DNA of 45,092 nt from Streptomyces xiaopingdaonensis (GCF_000262345.1 NZ_AJTQ01000077.1:1-45092), one strand, 5' to 3'; numbered from the stretch's first letter, positions 26,705 to 36,257 are shown. Notes: generated by a model from the letters alone, not told the origin. A program made the numbers and translations.

Positions 26705-26735
26705 TTGACATGGGGGCGGGAGGTACCGTCACACT
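26705..26735 (+). promoter_or_regulatory. Candidate topA promoter
   Basis: A perfect TTGACA (26705-26710) stands 66 bases upstream of the topA start. Two possible -10 elements follow, TACCGT (26724-26729, spacer 13) and CACACT (26730-26735, spacer 19). Neither spacing is ideal; off-optimum spacers are often found in supercoiling-sensitive promoters, as topA promoters are. Confidence 0.35.
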
Positions 26736-26775
26736 CCGCAGCGACACCCATGCCGACCGGAGAGAAGAGCGACAG

Positions 26776-29667
26776 TTGTCCCCGACCCGCGAGACCGCAG
26801 ACGGCGGGCGCCGACTCGTGATTGTCGAGTCCCCTGCCAAGGCCAAAACGATCAAGGGCTATCTCGGCCCTGGTTATGTGGTCGAAGCCAGCGTCGGGCA
26901 CATCCGCGACCTGCCGAACGGCGCCGCCGAGGTCCCCGCCAAGTACAAGGGAAAACCCTGGGCCCGCCTCGGTGTCAACGTCGACGAGGACTTCGAGCCG
27001 CTCTACGTCATCAACAGCGACAAGAAGGACCAGGTCAAGAAGTTGAAAGAGCTTCTGGCCGAGTCCGACGAACTCCTTCTCGCCACCGATGAGGACCGGG
27101 AGGGCGAGGCGATCGCCTGGCACCTGAGAGAGGTGCTGAAGCCGAAGGTCCCCGTCCGCCGCATGGTCTTCCACGAGATCACCAAGAGCGCCATCCAGGA
27201 CGCCGTCGAGCACCCGCGCGAGCTCAACCAGCGTCTCGTCGACGCGCAGGAGACGCGGCGCATCCTCGACCGCCTCTACGGCTACGAGGTCTCGCCCGTG
27301 CTGTGGAAGAAGGTGATGCCGAAGCTGTCGGCCGGCCGCGTGCAGTCGGTCGCGACGCGGCTCGTCGTCGAGCGGGAGCGCGAGCGGATCGCCTTCCGTT
27401 CCGCCGAGTACTGGGACCTGACCGGCACGTTCGCGACGGGGCGGGCGGGGGACGCCTCGGACCCGAGCACGTTCGGTGCCAGGCTCAGCAGCGTCGACGG
27501 CCGCCGTGTGGCGCAGGGCCGCGACTTCGGTGCGGACGGCCGGCTCAAGGACTCGGCCCAGGTCCTCCACCTCGACGAGGAGCAGGCGCGCGCGCTCGCC
27601 GCCGCGCTGGAGGAGACGGTCTTCACCGTCCGCTCCGTCGAGTCCAAGCCGTACCGCCGCTCCCCGTACGCACCCTTCCGCACCACGACGCTCCAGCAGG
27701 AGGCGAGCCGCAAGCTCGGCTTCGGTGCCAAGTCGACGATGCAGGTGGCCCAGAAGCTGTACGAGAACGGCTTCATCACCTACATGCGGACGGACTCCAC
27801 CACCCTCTCCGACACCGCGGTCAACGCGGCCCGTGCGCAGGTCACCCAGCTCTACGGCGCCGAGTACCTCCCCGACAGGCCCCGCACGTACGCGGGCAAG
27901 GTGAAGAACGCGCAGGAGGCGCACGAGGCGATCCGCCCCTCGGGCGACCGCTTCCGTACCCCGGCCGAGACGGGTCTCACCGGCGACCAGTTCCGGCTCT
28001 ACGAGCTGATCTGGAAGCGCACCGTCGCCTCGCAGATGAAGGACGCCACGGGCCAGTCGGTGACGGTCCGCGTGGGAGGCAGGTCCTCGGACGGCCGCGA
28101 GGCGGAGTTCAGCGCCACGGGCAAGGTGATCACCTTCCACGGTTTCCTCAAGGCGTACGTCGAGGGCGCCGACGACCCCAACGCCGAGCTCGACGACCGC
28201 GAGCGCCGCCTCCCGCAGGTGAGCGAGGGCGACTCCCTCTCGGTCGAGGAGCTCACGGCCGACGGCCACGCCACGAAGCCCCCGGCCCGCTACACCGAGG
28301 CGACCCTGGTGAAGGAGCTGGAGGAGCGGGAGATCGGCCGCCCCTCCACCTACGCCTCGATCATCAGCACCATCCTCGACCGCCGCTACGTCTTCAAGAA
28401 GGGCACGGCGCTGGTGCCGTCCTTCCTGAGCTTCGCCGTCGTCGGCCTCCTGGAGAAGCACTTCGGACGTCTCGTCGACTACGACTTCACGGCGAAGATG
28501 GAGGACGACCTCGACCGCATCGCAGCGGGCGACGCCGAGTCGGTCCCGTGGCTGCGCAGGTTCTACTTCGGCGAGGGCGACGCGGAGGGCGCGGCCGTCG
28601 AGGCCGGAGGCGACGGCGACCACCTCGGCGGGCTCAAGGAGCTCGTCTCCGACCTCGGCGCCATCGACGCCAAGGGCGTCTCGTCGTTCCCCGTGGGCGA
28701 GGGGATCACGCTGCGCGTCGGCCGGTACGGCCCGTACGTGGAGGGCCCCCCGCAGAAGGAGGACGAGCCGGGCCACCGCGCCGACGTTCCGGACGACCTC
28801 CCGCCGGACGAGCTCACCGTCGAGTACGCGAAGGAACTCCTCGCCAAGCCGAGCGGTGACTTCGAGCTGGGCACCGAGCCGGAGACGGGTCGGGAGATCG
28901 TGGCGCGCAACGGCCGCTTCGGCCCGTACGTCACGGAGGTGCTCCCCGAGGGCACCCCGAAGACGGGGAAGAACGCGGTGAAGCCGCGCACCGCCTCGCT
29001 GCTGCGCTCGATGTCCCTGGAGACGATCACGCTCGACGAGGCGCTGAAGCTCCTTTCGCTCCCCCGGCTCGTGGGCACGGACCCGCAGTCCGAGGAGGAG
29101 ATTTATGCCTACAACGGGCGCTACGGCCCCTACATGAAGAAGGGCACCGATTCGCGCTCGCTGGAGACCGAGGAGCAGATCTTCACGATCACGCTGGAAG
29201 AGGCGCTGGAGATCTACTCCAAGCCGAAGCAGCGCGGAAGGGCCGCGGCGAAGCCCCCGCTCAAGGAGCTCGGCACCGACCCGCAGACGGAGAAGCCGGT
29301 CGTCGTGAAGGACGGCCGCTTCGGTCCGTACGTCACCGACGGCGAGACCAATGCCACGTTGCGCCGGGACGACGACGTCGAGACGATCACGGCGGAGCGC
29401 GGCTTCGAACTCCTCGCGGACAAGCGGGCGAAGGGGCCGACGAAGAAGGCGGCGAAGAAGACCGCTGCCAAGAAGACGGCCGCGAAGAAGACCACGGCGA
29501 AGAAGACGGCCGCGAAGAAGACGGCGGCGAAGAAGACGGCGGGCAAGTCGACCGCGAAGAAGACGGCGAAGAGCACCGCGAAGCAGACGACGGCGAAAAA
29601 GGCGTCGTCGGACGGCAGTTCCGCCGGGGCGGAGAAGGCCGAGGCGGCGCAAGGCGCCGGAGAGTAG
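26776..29667 (+). CDS. topA: DNA topoisomerase I with lysine-rich C-terminal tail
   Basis: 963 residues from the TTG at 26776 (LSPTRETADGG), the start that matches other Streptomyces TopA proteins. It relaxes negative supercoils. The TOPRIM domain shows LVIVESPAKAKTIKGYL with Glu18 and ATDEDREGEAIAW (Asp105, Asp107, Glu109). The active-site Tyr336 is in FITYMRTDST. The C-terminal third has four repeats with GRYGPYV or GRFGPYV instead of zinc fingers, the actinobacterial arrangement. Residues ~890-950 are repeated AAKKT units that, in Streptomyces and mycobacterial TopA, increase DNA binding and processivity. topA is essential in related species. Confidence 0.97.
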   Translation: MSPTRETADGGRRLVIVESPAKAKTIKGYLGPGYVVEASVGHIRDLPNGAAEVPAKYKGKPWARLGVNVDEDFEPLYVINSDKKDQVKKLKELLAESDELLLATDEDREGEAIAWHLREVLKPKVPVRRMVFHEITKSAIQDAVEHPRELNQRLVDAQETRRILDRLYGYEVSPVLWKKVMPKLSAGRVQSVATRLVVERERERIAFRSAEYWDLTGTFATGRAGDASDPSTFGARLSSVDGRRVAQGRDFGADGRLKDSAQVLHLDEEQARALAAALEETVFTVRSVESKPYRRSPYAPFRTTTLQQEASRKLGFGAKSTMQVAQKLYENGFITYMRTDSTTLSDTAVNAARAQVTQLYGAEYLPDRPRTYAGKVKNAQEAHEAIRPSGDRFRTPAETGLTGDQFRLYELIWKRTVASQMKDATGQSVTVRVGGRSSDGREAEFSATGKVITFHGFLKAYVEGADDPNAELDDRERRLPQVSEGDSLSVEELTADGHATKPPARYTEATLVKELEEREIGRPSTYASIISTILDRRYVFKKGTALVPSFLSFAVVGLLEKHFGRLVDYDFTAKMEDDLDRIAAGDAESVPWLRRFYFGEGDAEGAAVEAGGDGDHLGGLKELVSDLGAIDAKGVSSFPVGEGITLRVGRYGPYVEGPPQKEDEPGHRADVPDDLPPDELTVEYAKELLAKPSGDFELGTEPETGREIVARNGRFGPYVTEVLPEGTPKTGKNAVKPRTASLLRSMSLETITLDEALKLLSLPRLVGTDPQSEEEIYAYNGRYGPYMKKGTDSRSLETEEQIFTITLEEALEIYSKPKQRGRAAAKPPLKELGTDPQTEKPVVVKDGRFGPYVTDGETNATLRRDDDVETITAERGFELLADKRAKGPTKKAAKKTAAKKTAAKKTTAKKTAAKKTAAKKTAGKSTAKKTAKSTAKQTTAKKASSDGSSAGAEKAEAAQGAGE
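29448..29610 (+). repeat. AAKKT-coding repeat in the topA tail
   Basis: About ten consecutive, slightly varied copies of a 12-15-base unit coding for AAKK(T). The DNA repeats are imperfect because synonymous codons vary, so the peptide is conserved while the repeats remain fairly stable. This is a likely place for length differences between strains. Confidence 0.75.
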
Positions 29668-29883
29668 GGCCTCGAGGGCGTCATCCGGGCGGAAGTTCCC
29701 TGGGGGACCGGGAGTTGACTCTTTCGGGGGGTGCCCTGGGTGCCCGGGTGGACGCGGTGGGAGAGGCGCGCGTCGGGGATGCGGTGGGTTGTCCCGCAAG
29801 CTCCGAGGCCCCGCTCGTCCGTGCCACCCCTCGCCTCCCGCCCGTTTGTTCGGGCACCGCCACAAGGTGTCGGTCACTCCCGA

Positions 29884-29889
29884 TACGCT
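29884..29889 (+). promoter_or_regulatory. -10 element for a leaderless tmk transcript
   Basis: TACGCT (TANNNT) ends 6 bases upstream of the ATG at 29896; the gap GGCGGA is a poor ribosome binding site at that spacing. Transcription would begin at or next to the start codon. Confidence 0.5.
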
Positions 29890-29895
29890 GGCGGA

Positions 29896-32800
29896 ATGAC
29901 GCGTGCAGAGCAGCCAACGGGCGCGAACCCCACACCCGACGACGCCCTCGCCGCTGAGTCCCGCGACGGCGCCGTGGGGGCGCTGTTGCGCTTCCCGCCG
30001 CTGCGGCGGCTGTGGAGTGCACAGTTCGCCGGCGGGATCGGCGACGTCCTGGGCCTCCTGGTGCTGGTCCTGCTGGCGGTGCAGGCCGCCACCGTCCATG
30101 CGATCAGCGGGGACCCGATCTTCGGCGGCGGGTACCGCGACATCGCGCTGGTCGTCGCCGTCGTCCTCGGCGTGCGCCTGCTCGCCGTTCTCCTCTTCGG
30201 CGCGGTGCTCCTCGGGCCCGTCTCTGCGCTCGTCAACCAGGAGAAGAAGATCCTCGACCGGCGCTGGACGCTCTTCGGGACGCTCGCGTTCCGCGCCGTC
30301 GCGCTGATCGTCGCGCCGCTCTGGATCGACTGGACCCCGGGCAGCGCATTCGCGCTGATCCTCGTGACGGTCTTCACCACCGGTGTCGCCGAGCGCCTCG
30401 CCACCGTCACGAGGGACGCCGTCGCCCCGGCGCTGCTTCCCGAGCCGCCGCCCGGACTCGCCGGCGCCGAGCGGGAGTTCAACGGCATTGTGCTGCGCCC
30501 CGTCCCCGACCACCGCGAGGCGCTCGGGCGGCTCTGGCTGCGCACCGGCTTCGGCGCGCTGCCGCTCGCCGCGACCGCCCTCGTCGTGGCGACCCTCGTC
30601 GGCAACCTTCTCGGCACCGGCGTCGCCTGGTTCGCCGACCACCAGGCCGCGCTCGCCTCGTACGTCGCGGCCGGTCTCCTCGCCGCCGGCGCCTCCCTCA
30701 CCTACTTCCTCGCCCTCCCCGACACCCCGACCTCCCGTCCGCGCTCCCCGCTCGAGGGGCTGCGTCGGCCGCGGTCGGCCGAGGGAACGGAGAAGGGGCG
30801 CACGGGGGCCGTCGGGCTGCTCGTCCTCGCCGGCTCCGCCGTCGGGGGTGCTCTCGCGGGGGCCGTCGGGCTCGCCGTGCTCGAGGCGTTCGACCTCGGC
30901 GGCGGTCCCGTCGCGTTCGGACTGCTGGTGCTCGGGCTCACCGCGGGTTCGGTGGCGGGCGTGCGCCTCGCGCCCCGGACGCTGCCCGCGCTTTCCCGGC
31001 GTCGGCTGCTGCCGCTCTCGCTCGCCCTCACCGGCGTCGCGCTGCTGTGCATGGGGCTCGTCCCCGACACGGCCACCGTGCTCGTGCTCTCCGTGCTCGC
31101 GGGAGCAACCGCCGGTGTGGCGGCGAACACCGCCCACGCCCTCCTCGATCAGGAGACCGAGGAGTCCCGTCGGGCCAGGACCACCGCGCACCTCCAGGCC
31201 GTCGTCCGGCTCACCGTCGCGATCTGCGCGGTGGTGGCGCCCGTGCTCGCGGCATTCATCGGCCGGCACCGCGTGGAGAGCGGCGACTTCGTCTTCGCGC
31301 ACGGCGGTGCCTCCTTCACACTGATGCTCGTCGGTGCGCTGCTGCTGCCCGTCGCCGCCCTCGTCCTCGGCCGGCTCGACGACCGGCAGGGCGTGCCGCT
31401 CCGGCGCGACCTCGCGGACGCCTTCGGGGCCGACACCTCGGGCCGGGCACCGGCGGAGCACGGCTTCTTCCTCGTCCTCGAAGGAGGGGACGGAGCGGGG
31501 AAGTCCACGCAGGTCGAGGCGCTCGCCGAGTGGCTCAAGGGCAAGGGGCACGAAGTCGTCGTCACCAGGGAGCCCGGCGCGACGCCGATCGGCAAGCGCC
31601 TTCGCTCGATCCTGCTCGACGTCTCCTCGGCGGGCGTTTCCCACCGGACGGAGGCCCTCCTCTACGCCGCGGACCGCGCGGAGCACGTCGACACCGTCGT
31701 GCGTCCTGCCCTGGAGCGGGGCGCCGTCGTCCTCTCCGACCGGTACATCGACTCCTCCGTCGCCTATCAGGGCGCCGGCAGAGACCTCGCGCCGAGCGAC
31801 GTCGCGCGCATCTCGCGGTGGGCGACGGACGGCCTCGTCCCGCACCTCACCGTGCTCCTCGACGTAGTGCCGCAGACGGCCCGCGAACGCTTCACCGAGG
31901 CGCCGGACCGCCTGGAGTCCGAGCCGCCCGAGTTCCACGAGCGGGTTCGCGCGGGCTTCCTCACCCTCGCCGCCGCCGACCCTGCCAGGTACCTCGTCGT
32001 CGACGCCGCGCAGGCCCCGGAGACGGTCACCACCGCGATCCAGCACCGTGTCGACCAGGTCCTGCCGCTCTCGGAGGCCGAGAAGCAGGCGCAGGAAGAG
32101 GCACGCAAGGCGGCCGAGGAGGAGGCACGCCGCAAGGCCGAGGAGGAGCGCAGGCGCAAGGAGGAAGAGGAGCGCCTGGAACGCGAACGCCAGGAACAGC
32201 TCGAGAAGTTGCGCGCCGAGGAGGAAGAGCGCAAGCGGCGCGAGGCCGAGTTCCAGAAGCAGCAGGAGGAGGCCCGTCAGGCCGAGGAGGCGAGGCGCAG
32301 AGCAGAGGAGGAGCGCCGGCGCCAGGAGGAGGAAGAGCGCAGGGAGCGCGAGCGCCGCGAAGCCGAGGAGCGCGCGTACCACGAGGAGCAGGAGCGGCTC
32401 CGCCGGCGCAAGGCCGAGGAGGAACGGCTCCGCGCCGAGGCCGAGGAGCGCCGGCAGGAACGCCAGCGCAAGGCGGAGGAGGCGCTGCTCCGCACCGAGC
32501 GTGCGCGCGAGGCCGAGCAGCAGCGGGAGGCTCCGCCCGCCGCGCCCGACGGCACCGAGGCCGACACGGCGAAGCTCCCCCAGGTCCCCGGTTCGGGCAC
32601 GGGTCGGCGGCACTCCCTCTCGAAGGAGCCGAAGGCCGAGTGGCCCTCTTCCGAGGAGACGCGCCCCCTCCCGCAGGCCGAGTGGCCGGGCGAGGAGACG
32701 ACCGTCCTGCCCCAGGTGCCGGAAGAGGAGACGCCGCGCCCCGAGGGCTCGGAGGCCGACACCGCCGAGTGGCAGTTCCGCCGCGAGGGCTTCGCCGCCG

Positions 32801-33015
32801 CCGAGCTGGAGGAGCGCACGCGCGAGTTGCCGCAGGTGGACCCGGAGGCGCAGAAGCCTCGCCGCCCGCGCCCCGAGTGGGCGGAGGAGACCCCGCTCGA
32901 CGACGTCCCCTCGCTCGCCGACGAACTCCTCGGCCCGCACGGCGACGACTGGCAGCGCCCCGAGGACGAACAGCCCCGGCAGGAGGACGACGAGGACGGC
33001 CGGCGGGAGCACTGA
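29896..33015 (+). CDS. tmk: Thymidylate kinase fused to an N-terminal MFS-like membrane domain and a C-terminal charged coiled coil
   Basis: 1039 residues in three parts. Residues 1-520 contain about 10-12 hydrophobic helices and look like an MFS transporter. Residues 523-722 are a complete dTMP kinase: FLVLEGGDGAGKST with Lys536 (P-loop), TREPGATPIG and DRYIDSSVAYQGAGR. This kinase makes dTDP for DNA synthesis. Residues ~728-880 are a nearly uninterrupted run of E/R/K/A heptads, a long coiled coil, followed by an acidic Pro-rich tail. A typical Tmk has about 210 residues. The same fusion is known in other Streptomyces, so it is not a sequencing artefact. It would place the kinase at the membrane. 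The neighbour is holB, as in most bacteria. Confidence 0.92.
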   Translation: MTRAEQPTGANPTPDDALAAESRDGAVGALLRFPPLRRLWSAQFAGGIGDVLGLLVLVLLAVQAATVHAISGDPIFGGGYRDIALVVAVVLGVRLLAVLLFGAVLLGPVSALVNQEKKILDRRWTLFGTLAFRAVALIVAPLWIDWTPGSAFALILVTVFTTGVAERLATVTRDAVAPALLPEPPPGLAGAEREFNGIVLRPVPDHREALGRLWLRTGFGALPLAATALVVATLVGNLLGTGVAWFADHQAALASYVAAGLLAAGASLTYFLALPDTPTSRPRSPLEGLRRPRSAEGTEKGRTGAVGLLVLAGSAVGGALAGAVGLAVLEAFDLGGGPVAFGLLVLGLTAGSVAGVRLAPRTLPALSRRRLLPLSLALTGVALLCMGLVPDTATVLVLSVLAGATAGVAANTAHALLDQETEESRRARTTAHLQAVVRLTVAICAVVAPVLAAFIGRHRVESGDFVFAHGGASFTLMLVGALLLPVAALVLGRLDDRQGVPLRRDLADAFGADTSGRAPAEHGFFLVLEGGDGAGKSTQVEALAEWLKGKGHEVVVTREPGATPIGKRLRSILLDVSSAGVSHRTEALLYAADRAEHVDTVVRPALERGAVVLSDRYIDSSVAYQGAGRDLAPSDVARISRWATDGLVPHLTVLLDVVPQTARERFTEAPDRLESEPPEFHERVRAGFLTLAAADPARYLVVDAAQAPETVTTAIQHRVDQVLPLSEAEKQAQEEARKAAEEEARRKAEEERRRKEEEERLERERQEQLEKLRAEEEERKRREAEFQKQQEEARQAEEARRRAEEERRRQEEEERRERERREAEERAYHEEQERLRRRKAEEERLRAEAEERRQERQRKAEEALLRTERAREAEQQREAPPAAPDGTEADTAKLPQVPGSGTGRRHSLSKEPKAEWPSSEETRPLPQAEWPGEETTVLPQVPEEETPRPEGSEADTAEWQFRREGFAAAELEERTRELPQVDPEAQKPRRPRPEWAEETPLDDVPSLADELLGPHGDDWQRPEDEQPRQEDDEDGRREH

Positions 33016-33112
33016 GCCGGACCTGTGAGCGGCCGTCCGCCGCTGTCACCCCCGTCGACGACAATGGGGTGCGCGGCGGACGAGTCGTGAGAGCACAGGA
33101 AGGACGTGGACG

Positions 33113-34321
33113 ATGGCTGTCTGGGACGACCTCGTCGGTCAGGAGCGGGCGACCCGGCAGCTCACGGCTGCCGCCTCCGACGCCGACTCGTTCGTGACGG
33201 CAGAGTCGCAGACGCCGGGCTCGGCGAGGCTCTCGGGCTCCTCCATGACGCATGCGTGGCTCTTCACGGGGCCGCCCGGCTCCGGAGTCGCCTCCGCCGC
33301 CCGCGCGTTCGCCGCCGCGCTCCAGTGCGTCAGTCCGGATCGCGCAGCGAACGGCCCCGGGTGCGGTTTCTGCGAGGGCTGCCACACGGCCGTCGTCGGG
33401 ACGCACGCGGACGTCGAGGTCGTCCGTACCGACCTGCTCACCATCGGCGTCAAGGAGACCCGTGACCTCGTCCGCAGGGCGCAGCTCTCCCCCGCGGGCG
33501 GGCGCTGGCAGGTGATCGTCCTGGAGGACGCCGACCGCCTCACCGAGGGCGCGGGGAACGTCCTGCTCAAGGCGGTCGAGGAGCCGGCGCCGCGCACGGT
33601 GTGGCTGCTGTGCGCTCCTTCGACCGAGGACGTCCTCCCCACCATCCGCTCCCGTTGCCGCCACCTCGCGCTCCACACCCCGCCCGTCGACGCAGTCGCC
33701 GAAGCCCTCGTCACGCGGGACGGCATCGATCCCGAGGCTGCCGCCTACGCCGCCCGCGTCACCCAGGGCCACCTGGAACGCGCCCGCCGGCTCGCGACGG
33801 ACGAGCGTGCCCGTCAGCGCCGGTCCGCCGTGCTGCGTCTGCCGGTCGAGGTCGACGAGGTCGGCAGCGCCCTGCGCGCCGCACAGCAACTGATCGACGC
33901 CGCGGCCGAGGACGCCAAGCAGGTCGCCGAGGAGCTCGACGCCACGGAGACGGAGGAGTTGCGCGCCGCTCTCGGCGGTGCCGAGGGGAAGCGGATGCCG
34001 CGCGGTACGGCGGGCGCGATGAAGGAGCTGGAGGACCGCCAGAAGCGCCGCGCCACACGCACCCAGCGCGACTCCCTCGACCTCGCCCTCACCGACCTCA
34101 CCGCCTTCTACCGCGACGTCCTCGCCGACCAGTTGGGCTCCCGCGGCGAGCTCTCCAGCGTCGACGCCCAGGACGCGGTCCACCGCCTCGCCGCCTCCAG
34201 CCGGCCGGAGCAGACGCTCCGTCGGATAGAGGCCGTGCTGGAGTGCCGTACGGCGCTGAGCCGCAACGTCGCGCCGCTCCTCGCCGTCGAGTCGATGACG
34301 ATGGCGCTCCGCGCGGGCTGA
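33113..34321 (+). CDS. holB: DNA polymerase III delta' subunit
   Basis: 402 residues, start with AGGAAGGA. This is the clamp-loader subunit of the replisome. The AAA+ domain shows AWLFTGPPGSGVASAARAFA, a P-loop without the Lys, as expected because delta' does not hydrolyse ATP. The zinc-binding region follows, with one Cys in LQCVS and then CGFCEGC. VIVLEDADRLTEGAGNVLLKAVEEP is the Walker B/SRC neighbourhood, and TIRSRC is the SRC motif that contacts the neighbouring subunit. The C-terminal part is longer and more charged than in E. coli. Gene order tmk-holB is conserved. Confidence 0.94.
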   Translation: MAVWDDLVGQERATRQLTAAASDADSFVTAESQTPGSARLSGSSMTHAWLFTGPPGSGVASAARAFAAALQCVSPDRAANGPGCGFCEGCHTAVVGTHADVEVVRTDLLTIGVKETRDLVRRAQLSPAGGRWQVIVLEDADRLTEGAGNVLLKAVEEPAPRTVWLLCAPSTEDVLPTIRSRCRHLALHTPPVDAVAEALVTRDGIDPEAAAYAARVTQGHLERARRLATDERARQRRSAVLRLPVEVDEVGSALRAAQQLIDAAAEDAKQVAEELDATETEELRAALGGAEGKRMPRGTAGAMKELEDRQKRRATRTQRDSLDLALTDLTAFYRDVLADQLGSRGELSSVDAQDAVHRLAASSRPEQTLRRIEAVLECRTALSRNVAPLLAVESMTMALRAG

Positions 34322-34468
34322 GCAAGCGGCGCCGTCGTCGGTGCAGGCGCGCACCGCGGCGCTGGCGCGAGCTGCGTGCGCCCCTGTCGGCCGTGGGAGG
34401 GTACGGGAGAAGCACCGGTGAGGACCGGAGCCGCGGGTGGCTCCGTCCGCGAAACGAGGGGTTGGTCC

Positions 34469-36097
34469 ATGCACTCGAGGCTGCGTATCCGTCCGGGCCG
34501 CGGGCGGTCAGCCGCACGCCGCCCCGCCGCCGTGGTGCTCGCCGCGGCGCTCCTCGCTGCCGGCTGCTCGGCCGGCGACGGCGGAGACACCTCGGACGGT
34601 TCCTCACGAGGTGCCGGCTCGGGAGCCAAGGAACCGGGCGACCCGGAGGCGAAGCCGCTCGAGCCCCTTCCCACCGAGGTACCGAAGTCCCTGAAGCCTT
34701 ACTACGCACAGAAGTTGGCGTGGGAATCCTGCGGCCAGACCGGCTTCGAGTGCGCCGACCTGCGCGTCCCTCTCGACTACGACTCCCCGCGGAAGAGCGA
34801 GGAGCTGAAGCTCTCCGTCGTCCGCAAGAAGGCCGAGGGCGACGGCCGGCGCATCGGCTCCCTTCAGGTCAACCCCGGCGGCCCCGGCGGCTCCGCGATC
34901 GACTACGTCCAGCAGGCCGCGGCCCTCTCGTACCCGCAGGCGGTGCGCGACCGCTACGACATCGTCGGCATGGACCCCCGCGGCGTCGCCCGCAGCGAGC
35001 CGATCGAATGCCTGGACGACGCCGGGATGGACACCTTCACCACGGTCGACCAGACCCCGGACGACGCCGAGGAGGTCGGTCGACTCACCTCCGCGTACAA
35101 GAAGTTCGCCGAGGGGTGCAAGAAGCGCTCGGGCGCCCGCCTCGCCCACGTCTCCACCACGGAGGCCGCCCGCGACATGGACCTCCTCCGCAGCGCACTC
35201 GGCGACGACAGGCTCTACTACCTGGGCGCCTCCTACGGTACCTACCTCGGTGCGACGTACGCCGGCCTCCACCCGCAGCGAGCGGGCCGCCTCGTCCTCG
35301 ACGGCGCGATGGACCCGTCCCTCAGCTCCCTCCGCATCAACCGCGAGCAGACGGGCGGCTTCGAGACCGCCTTCCGCGCCTTCGCGGAGGACTGCGTGGG
35401 GCGCACCGACTGCCCGCTCGGCACCGGTTCGGTGAAGGAGGCGGGGGAGCGCCTCGCCGCCTTCTTCAAGAAGACCGATGCGCGCCCCCTCAAGACGGAC
35501 CAGCAGGGCCGCCGCCTCACCGAGTCGCTCGCCACCACGGGCGTGATCCGCGCCATGTACGACGAGGGCAGCTGGCCCGCCCTCCGCGAAGCGCTCAAGG
35601 ACGCCCGGCGCGGCAACGGTTCGTCCCTCCTGATGCTCTCCGACGACTACTACGAACGCTCCCCCGACGGCAGTTACTCCAACATCATGTACGCCAATCC
35701 GGCGGTCAACTGCCTGGACATTCCAGCCGCGTTCGACGGCCCCGCAGACGTCCGCAAGGCGCTGCCCTCCTTCGAGAAGGCGTCCCCCGTCTTCGGCCGC
35801 GGCTTCGCATGGGCAGCCCTCAACTGCGCGTACTGGCAGGCCGAACCGGCGGACGAGCCGCACACCATCGAGGCGAAGGACGCCGACCCCATCGTCGTCG
35901 TCGGCACCACCAGGGACCCTGCGACCCCCTACCGCTGGGCAGAGGGCCTCGCCGCCCAACTCTCCTCGGCCCGCCTCCTCACCTACGACGGCGACGGCCA
36001 CACCGCCTACCTCCGCGGCAGCTCCTGCATCGACTCCGCCATCAACGACTACCTCCTCTCCAACAAGCCCCCCAAGGACGGCACCACCTGCTCCTGA
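34469..36097 (+). CDS. Secreted tripeptidyl aminopeptidase-like S33 lipoprotein
   Basis: 542 residues. The signal sequence ends in LLAAGC (lipobox). The alpha/beta hydrolase fold has the GPGGSA oxyanion region (VNPGGPGGSAIDY), nucleophile Ser255 in GASYGTYLG, Asp483 in TTRDPATPY and His511 in DGDGHTAY, the complete S33 triad. It belongs to the Streptomyces Tap/SlpD/SlpE mycelium-associated proteases, which trim N-terminal peptides from secreted proteins. The ATG at 34469 has GAGGGG upstream. It follows holB by 147 bases and probably has its own promoter. Confidence 0.9.
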   Translation: MHSRLRIRPGRGRSAARRPAAVVLAAALLAAGCSAGDGGDTSDGSSRGAGSGAKEPGDPEAKPLEPLPTEVPKSLKPYYAQKLAWESCGQTGFECADLRVPLDYDSPRKSEELKLSVVRKKAEGDGRRIGSLQVNPGGPGGSAIDYVQQAAALSYPQAVRDRYDIVGMDPRGVARSEPIECLDDAGMDTFTTVDQTPDDAEEVGRLTSAYKKFAEGCKKRSGARLAHVSTTEAARDMDLLRSALGDDRLYYLGASYGTYLGATYAGLHPQRAGRLVLDGAMDPSLSSLRINREQTGGFETAFRAFAEDCVGRTDCPLGTGSVKEAGERLAAFFKKTDARPLKTDQQGRRLTESLATTGVIRAMYDEGSWPALREALKDARRGNGSSLLMLSDDYYERSPDGSYSNIMYANPAVNCLDIPAAFDGPADVRKALPSFEKASPVFGRGFAWAALNCAYWQAEPADEPHTIEAKDADPIVVVGTTRDPATPYRWAEGLAAQLSSARLLTYDGDGHTAYLRGSSCIDSAINDYLLSNKPPKDGTTCS

Positions 36098-36138
36098 CCC
36101 CCACCAGGGGCCGGTCGGAACCACCCACGCCAACCCTG

Positions 36139-36144
36139 TAGACT
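36139..36144 (+). promoter_or_regulatory. Possible -10 element of the tRNA-Thr gene
   Basis: TAGACT (TANNNT) lies about 31 bases upstream of the mature tRNA. No good -35 element is seen 17 bases before it. Confidence 0.35.
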
Positions 36145-36175
36145 TACGTTCGCCGCAGCCCCGACGGGCTGCCAC

Positions 36176-36252
36176 GCCGCCTTAGCTCAGTCGGCCAGAG
36201 CGACGCACTCGTAATGCGTAGGTCTCGGGTTCGAATCCCGAAGGCGGCTCCA
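36176..36252 (+). tRNA. tRNA-Thr (anticodon CGT)
   Basis: 77 bases including an encoded CCA (36250-36252). The acceptor stem GCCGCCT pairs fully with AGGCGGC, the D stem is GCTC/GAGC, the anticodon stem ACGCA/TGCGT encloses CTCGTAA with anticodon CGT, and the T arm is TCGGG-TTCGAAT-CCCGA. It reads ACG codons. Streptomyces integrative elements often use tRNA 3' ends, and a truncated copy of this one lies just downstream. Confidence 0.97.
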
Positions 36253-36257
36253 TGGTG

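Noticed and set aside
26671..33012. Minus-strand frame open for more than 2100 codons across topA and tmk
   Set aside because: It is antisense to two certain genes. The high GC at third positions makes stop codons rare in that frame; the peptide is low-complexity Leu/Arg/Gly without domain motifs.
33260..33310. Broken Walker A in the delta' protein as a sign of a defective gene
   Set aside because: Clamp-loader delta' subunits normally lack a functional P-loop.
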